A stretch of 63,774 nucleotides of DNA, taken from positions 1 through 63,774 of the forward strand of contig DASQHM010000016.1 in the NCBI GenBank assembly GCA_035632095.1, read 5' to 3'. The notes under the pieces were generated by a model, which was not told where the DNA came from, ran no database searches, and was given only the letters and a program-made list of their open reading frames with translations. The translations under genes were made by a program, and so were the position numbers. The DNA is from DASQHM01 sp035632095 (GTDB taxonomy: Bacteria; Pseudomonadota; Alphaproteobacteria; Ferrovibrionales; Ferrovibrionaceae). This document shows, in pieces, positions 50,009 through 58,793 of the stretch (the first letter of the stretch is position 1; each line of letters opens with the position of its first letter).

Positions 50009-50770
50009 TCAGAACTGGACGCGCTGCGTCAGGCAGCCGTCGCAAATGAGATTGGTGCCGGTGATGAAGCTGGCCCGCGGGCTTGCCAGGAACACGGCCG
50101 CATTCGCCACTTCTTCCGGGCTACCCATGCGGCCCATGGGGTTGCGCCCCAACGCCAGCTTGTAGCGGTCGGGCATGTTCTTCTCGACCATTTCCCAGAC
50201 CCCGCCCTTGAAATAGATGGTGCCCGGCGAGACCACGTTGGCGCGCACGTTCTTGGCCGCCAGATTCTGCGCCAGCATCTTGACGTAAGGCACGATGGCA
50301 GCCTTGACGCCGGCATAGGCGCGCCGCGGGCCGAACGCTTCGACCGCGGCTGTCGTGCCGATCACCACGATCGATCCGCTGCCCGATTTCTCCAGATATG
50401 GCGCCGCCGCCTCGCAGCCCCGCACTGTGCCGAGGATGTCGAGCTCGAAACCCTTCTGCCAGGCGGCTTCGTCGTTGCCGAGACCGAGCGCGCTGACGTT
50501 GGACACGAATACGTCGAGGCCGCCGAGGGCTTCCGCGGTCTTCTGGATGAAGCCCTTCAACGCCGGGCCGTCCGCCACGTCGAGCGCGCTGCCGAACGCC
50601 TTGACGCCGCTTTTCTTGGACGCGGTGACCGCTTCCTCGACCTGCGCGCCGTTGCGCGCGCAGATGCCGATGTCGCAGCCCTCCGCGACCAGAAGGTTGG
50701 CGATGGCGCGGCCGATGCCGCGCGTGCCGCCGGTGACGATGGCTTTCTTGCCCTTCAATCCAAGATCCAT
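50009..50770 (-). CDS. Short-chain dehydrogenase/reductase
   Basis: This 253-residue SDR has a cofactor motif TGGTRGIGRAIA, NVS segment (FVSNVSAL), the active-site YAGVKAA Tyr and Lys, and C-terminal PRASFITGTNLICDGCLTQRVQF. It would oxidise or reduce a hydroxyacyl-CoA or an alicyclic alcohol. ATG 50770 is 36 bp after the enoyl-CoA hydratase gene, in an operon of beta-oxidation-type enzymes. Confidence 0.9.
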   Translation of the reverse strand: MDLGLKGKKAIVTGGTRGIGRAIANLLVAEGCDIGICARNGAQVEEAVTASKKSGVKAFGSALDVADGPALKGFIQKTAEALGGLDVFVSNVSALGLGNDEAAWQKGFELDILGTVRGCEAAAPYLEKSGSGSIVVIGTTAAVEAFGPRRAYAGVKAAIVPYVKMLAQNLAAKNVRANVVSPGTIYFKGGVWEMVEKNMPDRYKLALGRNPMGRMGSPEEVANAAVFLASPRASFITGTNLICDGCLTQRVQF

Positions 50771-50806
50771 GACTCGATTTCCTGTCGAACGATTTTCGTG
50801 GCGGTC

Positions 50807-51586
50807 TTACCGGCCCTTCCATTTCGGCGGGCGCTTTTCGGCGAAGGCCTTCGGGCCCTCCACGCGATCCTCGCTGTCGTAGAGCGCCTGCACAGCGGGA
50901 TAGACCGTGCGGTAGGCCGCCTCCAGCGTCGGCTGGTCGAAGCCCTTGTAGACCGCTTGCTTGGAGGCGCGGATCGACATGGGCGAGCATTCGAGAATGG
51001 TGTTGGCCCAGCGCTTTGCGGCCGACATCAGCTCCGCTTGCGGCACGACTTCGTTGACGAACCCGAGCGTCTTGCCTTCCGCCGCCGATACGCGCCGGCC
51101 GGTGAGGATCATGCCCATGGCCTGCTTGATCGGAATGGCGCGCGGCAAACGGTGCAACCCGCCCGCAAGCGCCGCGAGGCCGACGCGCGGCTCCGGCAAG
51201 GCGAAGATGGCGTTGTCGGACGCGACGATGAGATCGCAGGCGAGGGCGATTTCGAAGCCGCCGCCCATGGCGATGCCGTTGACCGCGGCGATCAGCGGCT
51301 TGGTCAGGTCGTAGCGGCTGGTGAGACCGCCGAAGCCGGAAGTCGGCACCGACATCTTGCCGCCCGCGGCCTGGTATTTCAGGTCGTTGCCGGCGGAGAA
51401 GGCCTTTTCGCCGGCGCCGGTGACGATGGCGACCCACAATTCGGGGTCGGCGGCGAAGTCGTCGAACACCTTGGCCAATTCGTGGTTCGCCGGCGGATGC
51501 ACGGCATTCATGACCTCAGGCCGGTTGATAGTGACCACAAGTATGCGGCCGTCACGCTCGGTCTTGCAGAATTGCGGGTCTGCCAT
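50807..51586 (-). CDS. Enoyl-CoA hydratase/isomerase family protein
   Basis: This 259-residue crotonase-fold protein has an oxyanion-hole segment AFSAGNDLKYQAA and catalytic region IAAVNGIAMGGGFEIALACDLIVAS followed by EPRVGLAALAGGLHRLPR. Start at ATG 51586 follows a strong GGGGAGGAGG. It is the first gene of the operon continuing through the SDR, two acyl-CoA dehydrogenases, GST and amidase. Hydration of an enoyl-CoA is the likely reaction, but isomerase or lyase activity is possible. Confidence 0.92.
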   Translation of the reverse strand: MADPQFCKTERDGRILVVTINRPEVMNAVHPPANHELAKVFDDFAADPELWVAIVTGAGEKAFSAGNDLKYQAAGGKMSVPTSGFGGLTSRYDLTKPLIAAVNGIAMGGGFEIALACDLIVASDNAIFALPEPRVGLAALAGGLHRLPRAIPIKQAMGMILTGRRVSAAEGKTLGFVNEVVPQAELMSAAKRWANTILECSPMSIRASKQAVYKGFDQPTLEAAYRTVYPAVQALYDSEDRVEGPKAFAEKRPPKWKGR

Positions 51587-51763
51587 GCCTTGCCTCCTCC
51601 CCGATGCTTCTTCTTTGCCGCAGCGCGGACAGTTTGCACGCTCGGGCGGGCTGCCGCAAACCGCATCCCGCAAACCCGCCATGCCGCGACGGCAATCTTG
51701 CTGCGCTGGCGCAGGCTCGCGGTTTCGCCGTACCATCGGCGCACGAATAACGGGAGGAAAACG

Positions 51764-52321
51764 ATGAGACTGGCGAAGCCCCGCGTCGCCACGCTGCCGC
51801 AGGCCGAATGGGACGAAGACGCCCACGCGGTTCTCGATCCGATCGCCAAGAACGGCATGTTGTTCAATATATTCCTCACCTTGGCGCGCCATGCCAAGGC
51901 GCTGAAGCGCTGGACGGTCTTTGCCAACCATGTGCTGTACAAATCAACCCTGCCGCCGCGTGAACGGGAGATCCTGATCCTGCGCATCGGCTGGCTCTGC
52001 CAGGCCGAGTACGAATGGGGCCAGCATGTCCGCATCGGCCGGCAGGCGGGCCTCACGGATGCGGAGATCGACCGCATCGCCAAGGGACCGGACGCGCCGG
52101 GCTGGGGCGAGTTCGACCGGGCGCTGCTCAGGGCGGCCGATGAGCTGCACAAGGACGCGTTCATCAGCGACGCGACCTGGGCGGCGCTCGGCAAACGCTA
52201 CAACACGCAACAGCTGATCGACGTGGTGTTCACCGTCGGAAACTACAACCTGGTTTCCATGATGCTGAACACCTTGGGCGTGCAGCTCGACGAAAGCGTC
52301 GAGGGCTTCAAGCGGAAATAG
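51764..52321 (+). CDS. Carboxymuconolactone decarboxylase family protein
   Basis: This 185-residue AhpD-fold protein has WTVFANHVLYKSTLPPREREILILRIGWLCQAEYEWGQHVRIGRQAG, including a single Cys, and later IDVVFTVGNYNLVSMMLNTLGVQLDE. It resembles the group encoded next to enoyl-CoA hydratases in aromatic catabolism. ATG 51764 follows GGGAGGAAAACG. It is divergent from the enoyl-CoA hydratase operon and followed 21 bp later by another enoyl-CoA hydratase. Confidence 0.87.
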   Translation: MRLAKPRVATLPQAEWDEDAHAVLDPIAKNGMLFNIFLTLARHAKALKRWTVFANHVLYKSTLPPREREILILRIGWLCQAEYEWGQHVRIGRQAGLTDAEIDRIAKGPDAPGWGEFDRALLRAADELHKDAFISDATWAALGKRYNTQQLIDVVFTVGNYNLVSMMLNTLGVQLDESVEGFKRK

Positions 52322-52342
52322 GCACCCATAGGAGACACCCAG

Positions 52343-53134
52343 ATGACCGATCTTTTGGAGAGCCGCGACGGCGGCGTCGTCACCCTCACCATGAACCGTC
52401 CCGACGCCATGAACGCGCTCAGCCAGGACATGACCAAGCTCCTGCTGGAAGCGCTCGCCCGCCTGTCGGCCGATCCCGAGTGCGGAGTCGTGGTGCTGAC
52501 CGGCGCGGGCCGCGCGTTCTGTGCCGGCGGCGACGTGAAGGGCATGGCGGAGCGCAGCACGCGCGAAGCGCCGAGCCTCGAGGAAAGCGCACACCATTTG
52601 CGCTCGCGCATGGAAAGCTCGCGCATGCTGCATGAAATGCCGAAGCCGACCATCGCCATGGTGAACGGCGCCGCGGCGGGCGCGGGGCTGTCATTGGCGC
52701 TCGCTTGCGACATGCGCATCGCCGGCGAGAGTGCGCGCTTCACCACGGCTTTCGCGAAGGTCGGATTCCCCGGCGATTTCGGCGGCACGTATTTTCTGAC
52801 CCAGTTGGTCGGCACCACCAAGGCCCGCGAACTCTATTTCACCGCCGACATGCTGAACGCCCGCCAGGCGCTCGAGCTCGGCATCGTGAACAAGGTGGTG
52901 CCTGATGCCGATCTGGCGAAGGAGACCATGGCTTTCGCCAAGAAGATCGCGGGCGGCCCGCGTGTCGCGTTCCGCCACATGAAGCGCGCGCTCAACGCCG
53001 CCGAAAGCGGCAGCCTCACCGAGGTGTTCGATATCGAGGCCTGGGGCCAGACGCGCTGCGGCGCCACCGAAGATCACAAGGAAGCGGCCCGCGCCTTCGT
53101 CGAAAAGCGTGCGCCCGTGTTCAAGGGACGCTAA
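52343..53134 (+). CDS. Enoyl-CoA hydratase/isomerase
   Basis: This 263-residue crotonase has an oxyanion-hole segment AFCAGGDVKGMAE, AMVNGAAAGAGLSLALACDMRIA and later FAKVGFPGDFGGTYFLTQLVG. The Gly-Asp pair resembles methylglutaconyl or other hydratases and isomerases. It follows the CMD-family gene and converges with the threonine synthase-like gene 12 bp away. ATG 52343 has GGAGACACCCAG upstream. Confidence 0.91.
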   Translation: MTDLLESRDGGVVTLTMNRPDAMNALSQDMTKLLLEALARLSADPECGVVVLTGAGRAFCAGGDVKGMAERSTREAPSLEESAHHLRSRMESSRMLHEMPKPTIAMVNGAAAGAGLSLALACDMRIAGESARFTTAFAKVGFPGDFGGTYFLTQLVGTTKARELYFTADMLNARQALELGIVNKVVPDADLAKETMAFAKKIAGGPRVAFRHMKRALNAAESGSLTEVFDIEAWGQTRCGATEDHKEAARAFVEKRAPVFKGR

Positions 53135-53146
53135 GGCGGCTCCCGG

Positions 53147-54379
53147 TCACAGCCTGGCGTAGTCGAGGGGCTGGTGGCGGTCGAGGACGGTGCCGGCTTC
53201 CGGCATCGGATACTTGAGCCCGCTGGCGCAGTTGAACAGTACTGCGCGCTCGTCCTTGGTCACGCGGCCCTTGGCTAGCGATTGCCGGTAAGCGGCGTAG
53301 GTCGCGGCGCCTTCGGGGCACAGCAGCAGACCCTCCGTCTTGCCGACTTCGACGCGCGCCGCCTCGATCGCGTCGTCGTCCACGGCGATGGCGAAACCGC
53401 CGCTGGCCCGCACCGCGTCGAGGATGAGGAAATCGCCGAGCGCCGCCGGAACGCGAATGCCGCTCGCGACCGTGTGCGCGTCGACCCAGGTCTCGGCATG
53501 CCGCGCGCCGCTTTCGAAGGCTTTGACGATGGGCGCGCAGTCGCTCGCCTGCACGGCGACCATGCGCGGACGCTCCGCCCCGATCCAGCCGAGCGCTTCC
53601 ATTTCGGCAAAGGCCTTCCACATGCCGATCAAGCCGGTGCCGCCGCCGGTCGGATAGAAGATCACGTCGGGCAATCGCCAATCGTATTGCTCGGCGAGTT
53701 CGAGCCCCATGGTCTTCTTGCCCTCGATGCGATAGGGCTCTTTCAAGGTCGAAACATCGAACCATCCGGCGGCCGCCTTGCCGGCGCCGACGATCTTGCC
53801 GCAGTCGTTGATCAGGCCGTTGACCTTGTAGAGGCGCGCGCCCTGCAGCGCGATCTCGGCCATGTTCACGGGCGGCGTGTCGTCCGGGCAGAAGATCACG
53901 GTCTCCATGCCGGCGCGGCTGGCATATGCGGCCATGGCGGCGCCCGCGTTGCCGTTGGTCGGCATGGCGAGCGTCTTGACGCCGAGTTCCTTGGCCATGC
54001 TCACCGCCACGACCAGGCCGCGCGCCTTGAACGATCCGGTCGGCAATCGGCCCTCATCCTTCACCACGATCTCTCGCGCGCCCATTGCCGCGGCGAGCCG
54101 TGGCAACGGAACGAGCGGCGTCGTGGTTTCGCCGAGCGAGACGATATTGGCCGCCTTCCGCACCGGAAGAAGCTCGCGATAGCGCCAAAGATCCGCCGGC
54201 CGGCGCGACAACTCGGCTTTGTCGAGCGCGCGGCGCACGCCGTCGAGATCGTAGCGCACCAAAAGTGGCCAACCGCCGGGCGAAAGGTTGTGCAGCATAT
54301 CGGCGGGAAAGCGCTCGCCGGTCACGCTGCATTCGAGATGGGTGACGAAAGTCGGCCGCTCGGGGAAGGTCGCAGTCAT
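53147..54379 (-). CDS. Threonine synthase-like PLP enzyme
   Basis: This 410-residue fold-type II PLP protein has an N-terminal zinc-less region LECSVTGERFPADMLHNLS, PLP lysine in LPTGSFKARGLV, glycine-rich FYPTGGGTGLIGMW and a serine/threonine-binding region. The closest class is threonine synthase, which forms threonine from phosphohomoserine, though relatives include amino acid lyases. The start is ATG 54379. It is convergent with the enoyl-CoA hydratase gene and divergent from the gamma-glutamyltransferase gene, 71 bp away. Confidence 0.82.
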   Translation of the reverse strand: MTATFPERPTFVTHLECSVTGERFPADMLHNLSPGGWPLLVRYDLDGVRRALDKAELSRRPADLWRYRELLPVRKAANIVSLGETTTPLVPLPRLAAAMGAREIVVKDEGRLPTGSFKARGLVVAVSMAKELGVKTLAMPTNGNAGAAMAAYASRAGMETVIFCPDDTPPVNMAEIALQGARLYKVNGLINDCGKIVGAGKAAAGWFDVSTLKEPYRIEGKKTMGLELAEQYDWRLPDVIFYPTGGGTGLIGMWKAFAEMEALGWIGAERPRMVAVQASDCAPIVKAFESGARHAETWVDAHTVASGIRVPAALGDFLILDAVRASGGFAIAVDDDAIEAARVEVGKTEGLLLCPEGAATYAAYRQSLAKGRVTKDERAVLFNCASGLKYPMPEAGTVLDRHQPLDYARL

Positions 54380-54450
54380 TGTGTACGCGCTCCGGTTCGG
54401 TCTACCGTCATTCTATAGCGCGCGGCGAGGCCGCTGGGAGGACGCTTGGC

Positions 54451-56007
54451 ATGATCGAGAACTTTTCCCGCACCACGCGGATCACCAAATCGGCGGTGCG
54501 GTCAAGGCGCGGCGTGGTCGCCGCGCAGAACCAGCTCGCCGCCGATATCGGCGCCCGGGTTCTGGCCGAAGGCGGCAACGCCATCGACGCGGCGGTCGCG
54601 GTCGGCTTCGCCATTCCGACGGTCGAGCCGTGGATGAGCGGCATGGGCGGCGGCGGCTACATGGTGGTCCATAGCGCCAAGACGCGGAAGGTTTCCGTGG
54701 TCGATTTCGGACTGATCGCGGCGGCGAAGCTGGACCCGAAGGACTATCCGCTGGTGCCCGGCGCCGTCGGCGGCGACATCTTCGGCTGGCCTGCGGTGCT
54801 CGAAGACCGCAACCTGAAGGGTTACCCCTCCATCGCCGTGCCGGGCCACGTGGCCGGCATGGCCCTGGCGCTCGAGACATTCGGCACGTGGAGCTGGAAG
54901 CGCGCGCTTGCGCCCGCCATCGCACAGGCCGAGCGCGGCATGCTGGTGGATTGGTTCGCGAGCCTCAAGATCGCCAACGGTGCGCCGGACCTCGCGCGCT
55001 TCGATACCAGCCGCGCGACCTATCTGGTCAACGGCCACTACGCGCCGTTCGGCTTGGACAACGGCGACCCGCTGCGCCTGAAGCTCGGCCGGCTCGCCGA
55101 TACGCTGCGCCGGCTCGCGGATGCCGGCGCCCGCGACTTTTACGAAGGCGACATCGCCCGCTCGCTCGCATCCGATCTCGCTGCCGGCGGCTCGAAGATT
55201 TCCGCCGACGACTTGAAGCGATACAAGGCGCGCATCGTGGATCCGCTCGCTTTCGACTTCGCCGGGGCTCGCGTCAACACGGTTGCGGGCTTGAGCGCCG
55301 GGCCGACCATGCACCGCACGCTCGACGCGGCGGCGCCGAAGTTCAAAGGCTCGGCGCCGGATGCGGCGACGTTCGTTGCCCTGGCGGACGCGCTGCGCGC
55401 CGCGTATCGCGAGCGGTTCGAAACCATGGGCGATACCGGAGGCGACAGCTGCACCACCCATTTCAACGTGGTGGACGCCGAGGGAAACATGGTTGCGTTG
55501 ACGCAAACCCTGCTGTCGCTGTTCGGCTCCAAGGTCATGCTGCCGGGAACCGGCATCATGATGAACAACGGCATCATGTGGTTCGACACGCGGCCCGGAC
55601 GGCCGAATTCCATCGGCGCGGGCAAGCGGCCGCTTTCCAATATGTGCCCGGCCGTGGTGCTGAAGGACGGAAAGCCGTGGTTCGCCGTCGGCGCCTCCGG
55701 CGGCCGGCGCATCGTGCCCGCCGTGTCGCAATTGGTCACGTTCCTGGCCCGCTACGGCATGTCGCTCGAACAGGCGTTCCACCATCCGCGCATCGACGTG
55801 AGCGGCGTCGAGCGCATCGTTGCCGACGACGCATTTCCGGCAACGATGCTGGAAGCGCTTGGCGGCAGCGCCGGAACGGTCGCGGCGCCGCGCACGATCT
55901 ATCCGGTGATGTACGCGTGTCCGAGCGCCGTCATGCGCGATGCCGACGGCGGCATGAGCGGCATGGCGGAAGTATCGCTGCCCTGGACGGCGGCGAGCGG
56001 CGCATAA
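54451..56007 (+). CDS. Gamma-glutamyltransferase family protein
   Basis: This 518-residue protein of the GGT superfamily has an N-terminal GVVAAQNQLAADIGARVLAEGGNAIDAAVAVGFA and GGGGYMVVHS. The autoprocessing and catalytic Thr is at GDSCTTHFNVVD (Thr335, first Thr of TTH), and SMMNNGIMWFDTRPG-like residues mark the glutamate site. It has no signal peptide, unlike periplasmic E. coli GGT, so it is probably cytoplasmic and may hydrolyse cephalosporin-type or other gamma-glutamyl amides. ATG 54451. It is followed by a nitroreductase gene 21 bp later. Confidence 0.88.
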   Translation: MIENFSRTTRITKSAVRSRRGVVAAQNQLAADIGARVLAEGGNAIDAAVAVGFAIPTVEPWMSGMGGGGYMVVHSAKTRKVSVVDFGLIAAAKLDPKDYPLVPGAVGGDIFGWPAVLEDRNLKGYPSIAVPGHVAGMALALETFGTWSWKRALAPAIAQAERGMLVDWFASLKIANGAPDLARFDTSRATYLVNGHYAPFGLDNGDPLRLKLGRLADTLRRLADAGARDFYEGDIARSLASDLAAGGSKISADDLKRYKARIVDPLAFDFAGARVNTVAGLSAGPTMHRTLDAAAPKFKGSAPDAATFVALADALRAAYRERFETMGDTGGDSCTTHFNVVDAEGNMVALTQTLLSLFGSKVMLPGTGIMMNNGIMWFDTRPGRPNSIGAGKRPLSNMCPAVVLKDGKPWFAVGASGGRRIVPAVSQLVTFLARYGMSLEQAFHHPRIDVSGVERIVADDAFPATMLEALGGSAGTVAAPRTIYPVMYACPSAVMRDADGGMSGMAEVSLPWTAASGA

Positions 56008-56028
56008 TTCAGTCTTGACGAGGAAACG

Positions 56029-56592
56029 ATGGACGCTTTGAACGCATTGCTGACCCGGGTATCGGCTGGCGTGCTGGTCGATCCGGCCCCAGACGGCGCG
56101 GCGCTCGACGCCATTTTTGCGGCGGGATTGGCGGCGCCGGACCATGGCCGGCTGCGGCCGTTCCGCTTCATCTGCATTCGCGGCGAGGCGCGCTCCGCGT
56201 TCGGCGATCTACTGGCGCGATCCCTGAAGGCGCGGCAGCCGGACATCGACGCGGCGGAACTTGAACGCGAGAAGGCAAAGCCGCTGCGCGCGCCCTTGCT
56301 CGTCGCGGTCGCGGCCAAACTGCAGGCCAGCCCGAAGATCCCAGCCATCGAGCAGGTTCTGGCGGCCGGCGCCGCGGCCGAGAACATGCTGGTCGCTGCG
56401 CATGCGCTCGGCTTCGGCGGCAATTGGAAGACCGGCGCGCCGGCCTATGACGCAAATGTGAAGCAGGCGCTCGGATTGAGCGCCGAAGACTCCATCGTCG
56501 GATTCATCTATCTGGGCAGCCTCTCGCGGCCTCTGCCGCCGCGGCCGAAACTCGATCCGGGCCCCTACGTGAGCGACTGGTCGCCGCGTTGA
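56029..56592 (+). CDS. Nitroreductase family protein (YdjA-like)
   Basis: This 187-residue FMN-dependent nitroreductase of the small YdjA type has an N-terminal APDHGRLRPFRFICIRGEARS, QVLAAGAAAENMLVAAHALGFGGNWKTG and C-terminal SIVGFIYLGSLSRPLPP. It may reduce nitro or quinone compounds with NADPH. ATG 56029 follows GAGGAAACG. It ends 41 bp before soxX, and its relation to the Sox operon is only positional. Confidence 0.87.
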   Translation: MDALNALLTRVSAGVLVDPAPDGAALDAIFAAGLAAPDHGRLRPFRFICIRGEARSAFGDLLARSLKARQPDIDAAELEREKAKPLRAPLLVAVAAKLQASPKIPAIEQVLAAGAAAENMLVAAHALGFGGNWKTGAPAYDANVKQALGLSAEDSIVGFIYLGSLSRPLPPRPKLDPGPYVSDWSPR

Positions 56593-56633
56593 TCCGTTTT
56601 TCGGCCGCGGCGATTGTCCTATAGTGACAGGTG

Positions 56634-57134
56634 ATGCGGTTTTATGGGGAAGCCTCGACAAACTGGGGGCAGCGGCTCGTCGTTGTGGCGATCTGCATCG
56701 TAGCGCCGTTGCTTTGGCCCGGCCCCGCCCGCCCGGTTGAGGTCAAGGACGACCATCTCGTTGCCTACGACGTGGTCGACGGCGCGATCCCTAAGTCGCT
56801 CACCGGCCACCCCGGCGTTGCGGCAGCCGGTGCTCATGTCGCCGTGGATCGCAGCCTCGGCAATTGCATGAGCTGTCACGCGGTCGGGCAGCCGAAGGAA
56901 GAATTCCCGGGCAACGTCGGCCCCGATTTGGCGGGCGTCGGCTCGCGTTTGAAGGAAGGCGAGATTCGCCTTCGCATCGTCGATCCGAAGCGGCTCAACG
57001 AAGCGACGTCGATGCCGGCTTTCTACAAGGTCGACGGCCTCGATCGCGTCGCCAAAGCCTACGCCGGGAAGCCGATCCTGACCGCCGAGCAGGTCGAGGA
57101 CCTTGTCGCCTATCTCATGACGTTGAAGAACTAG
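56634..57134 (+). CDS. soxX: SoxX, c-type cytochrome subunit of SoxXA
   Basis: This 166-residue protein has a signal segment (RLVVVAICIVAPLLWPGPARP) and a single heme motif NCMSCH (Cys78, Cys81, His82). It also has Met ligand candidates in TSMPAFYKV and AYLMTLKN. SoxX is the mono-heme partner of SoxA in attaching thiosulfate to SoxY. A GTG codon (56631) just before ATG 56634 could also be used. It starts the cluster soxXYZABCD. Length is typical. Confidence 0.92.
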   Translation: MRFYGEASTNWGQRLVVVAICIVAPLLWPGPARPVEVKDDHLVAYDVVDGAIPKSLTGHPGVAAAGAHVAVDRSLGNCMSCHAVGQPKEEFPGNVGPDLAGVGSRLKEGEIRLRIVDPKRLNEATSMPAFYKVDGLDRVAKAYAGKPILTAEQVEDLVAYLMTLKN

Positions 57135-57143
57135 GATCCGGAT

Positions 57144-57623
57144 ATGCAGCAACCGAGATTGAAACGCCCGTTACCGACGCGCCGCCGCGTGCTGCTGCTG
57201 GCGATTGCCGGCGGCGCTGCGGCGGCGGCGAGCGCCATGTTCGCGCGGATGGCGGCCGCCGGTCCGAAGGAAGCGGCGGCGTTTCTGGCGCAGATCGGCA
57301 AGGGCACGCCCAAGGACGGCCGCATTGCCATCAAGGCGCAGGAAATCGCCGAAAACGGCAACACCGTTCCACTCACCATCACGGTCGAAAGCCCGATGAG
57401 CGAAAAGGACTACGTGAAGACGGTGCGCGTCGCGGCGGACGGCAACCCAAACCCCGGCGTCGTGACGCTGCACTTCACGCCGGCGGTCGGCCGCTGCGAG
57501 GTGCAGATCCGCTGCCGGCTGGCGCAGACGGAACGAGTGATCGCGGTAGCCGAAATGAGCGACGGCTCGCTCTGGACTACGGCGCGCGAGATCAAGGTGA
57601 CCATCGGCGGCTGCGGCGGCTGA
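57144..57623 (+). CDS. soxY: SoxY, sulfur carrier subunit of SoxYZ
   Basis: This 159-residue protein has a twin-arginine signal (PTRRRVLLLAIAGGAAAAASA) and the conserved C-terminus GGCGG, where Cys157 carries the sulfur intermediate on a swinging arm. The Tat signal also exports SoxZ as a complex. It lies 9 bp after soxX and 22 bp before soxZ. Confidence 0.96.
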   Translation: MQQPRLKRPLPTRRRVLLLAIAGGAAAAASAMFARMAAAGPKEAAAFLAQIGKGTPKDGRIAIKAQEIAENGNTVPLTITVESPMSEKDYVKTVRVAADGNPNPGVVTLHFTPAVGRCEVQIRCRLAQTERVIAVAEMSDGSLWTTAREIKVTIGGCGG

Positions 57624-57645
57624 GGCAGGGCAAGGAGACGATCAG

Positions 57646-57975
57646 ATGGCTGAAGACGTAAGGCCCCGACTCAAGATACCGGCGAGCGCCAAAAAGGGCG
57701 AAGTGATCGAGATCAAGACATTGGTCTCGCATCAGATGGAATCCGGTCAGCGCAAGGACAAGGACGGCAAGGTGATCCCGCGAAAGATCATCAACAAGTT
57801 CGTCTGCACCATGAACGGCAAGGAAGTGTTCCGCGCCGACCTCGAACCCGCGATCGCATCCAACCCGTTCATCTCGTTTTTCCTCAAGGCGGAGGAGAGC
57901 GGCACGCTGGCGTTTGCGTGGACCGACGACGACGGCAGCGTCTACCGCGCGGAACAAAAGATCACGGTCACCTGA
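57646..57975 (+). CDS. soxZ: SoxZ, partner of SoxY
   Basis: This 109-residue protein has an immunoglobulin-like fold, beginning AEDVRPRLKIPASAKKGEVIEIKTLVSH and containing NKFVCTMNGKEVFRADLEPAIASNPF, a stretch conserved in SoxZ. It has no signal and rides with SoxY. ATG 57646 follows AAGGAGACG. The stop overlaps the soxA start by one base (TGATG). Confidence 0.96.
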   Translation: MAEDVRPRLKIPASAKKGEVIEIKTLVSHQMESGQRKDKDGKVIPRKIINKFVCTMNGKEVFRADLEPAIASNPFISFFLKAEESGTLAFAWTDDDGSVYRAEQKITVT

Positions 57976-58766
57976 TGCGCCTGTGCGCCATTTTTCTGGC
58001 GTGTCTTGCTTGCGTCGCGCTGACGGCGTCGGCCCATGCCGGAGATCCGCCGGGCCACAGTGCCGGCGCCAAAAAATCCGGTTATTTGTTTGCCTCGCCG
58101 GCGACGCGCGAGATGCAGGACGACGATTTCAACAATCCGGCGTTCCTTTGGGTCGAGAAGGGCGAGGCGCTCTGGTCAAGGGCCGAGGGCGCGGCCGGAA
58201 AATCCTGCGCTTCGTGCCACAACGACGCCAAATCCAGCATGCGCGGCGTCGGCGCGAGCTATCCGAAGGTCGATGCCAAATCGGGCAAGCTGCTCGATCT
58301 GGAGCAGCGCATCAACCTTTGCCGCACCGATCACATGCAGGCGACGGCGCTGGCTTGGGAATCGGAAGGGCTGCTGGGGTTGACCACCTATGTCAAGCTG
58401 CAGTCGCGCGGCATGCCAGTTAACGTGCAAATCGACGGCCCGGCCAAGGCATACTGGGAGAAGGGCAAGGCGTTCTACTACGCGCGCCGGGGGCAGCTCG
58501 GTCTCGCCTGCGCCAATTGCCATGAAGACAATGAAGGCCATATGTTGCGCGCCGACCTGTTGAGCCAGGGACAAAGCAACGGCTTTCCGACCTACCGGCT
58601 CGAATGGCAGTCGCTCGGCTCCCTGCAAAAGCGCTTTCAGGGCTGCAACAGCCAAGTGCGCGCGGAGCCGTACCCGCTCGGTTCGGAGGAATACCTGGCG
58701 CTCGAGCTTTTCGTCGCCTCGCGCGGCCAGGGTTTGCCCATCGAGACGCCGTCGGTGCGCAAATAG
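57975..58766 (+). CDS. soxA: SoxA, diheme cytochrome of SoxXA
   Basis: This 263-residue protein has a signal peptide (RLCAIFLACLACVALTASAHA) and two heme motifs CASCH (78-82) and CANCH (179-183). The catalytic Cys224 in FQGCNSQVRAEPYPLGSEEY is the ligand that bonds thiosulfate sulfur. The diheme form occurs in many alphaproteobacteria. It is encoded in a one-base overlap with soxZ and 27 bp before soxB. Confidence 0.95.
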   Translation: MRLCAIFLACLACVALTASAHAGDPPGHSAGAKKSGYLFASPATREMQDDDFNNPAFLWVEKGEALWSRAEGAAGKSCASCHNDAKSSMRGVGASYPKVDAKSGKLLDLEQRINLCRTDHMQATALAWESEGLLGLTTYVKLQSRGMPVNVQIDGPAKAYWEKGKAFYYARRGQLGLACANCHEDNEGHMLRADLLSQGQSNGFPTYRLEWQSLGSLQKRFQGCNSQVRAEPYPLGSEEYLALELFVASRGQGLPIETPSVRK

Positions 58767-58793
58767 TCAATAGAGCCGCATAGAGGCCGCACG

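Noticed and set aside
54502..56145. 547-codon minus-strand frame opposite the gamma-glutamyltransferase gene
   Set aside because: Antisense shadow; the plus-strand frame contains the catalytic TTH region.
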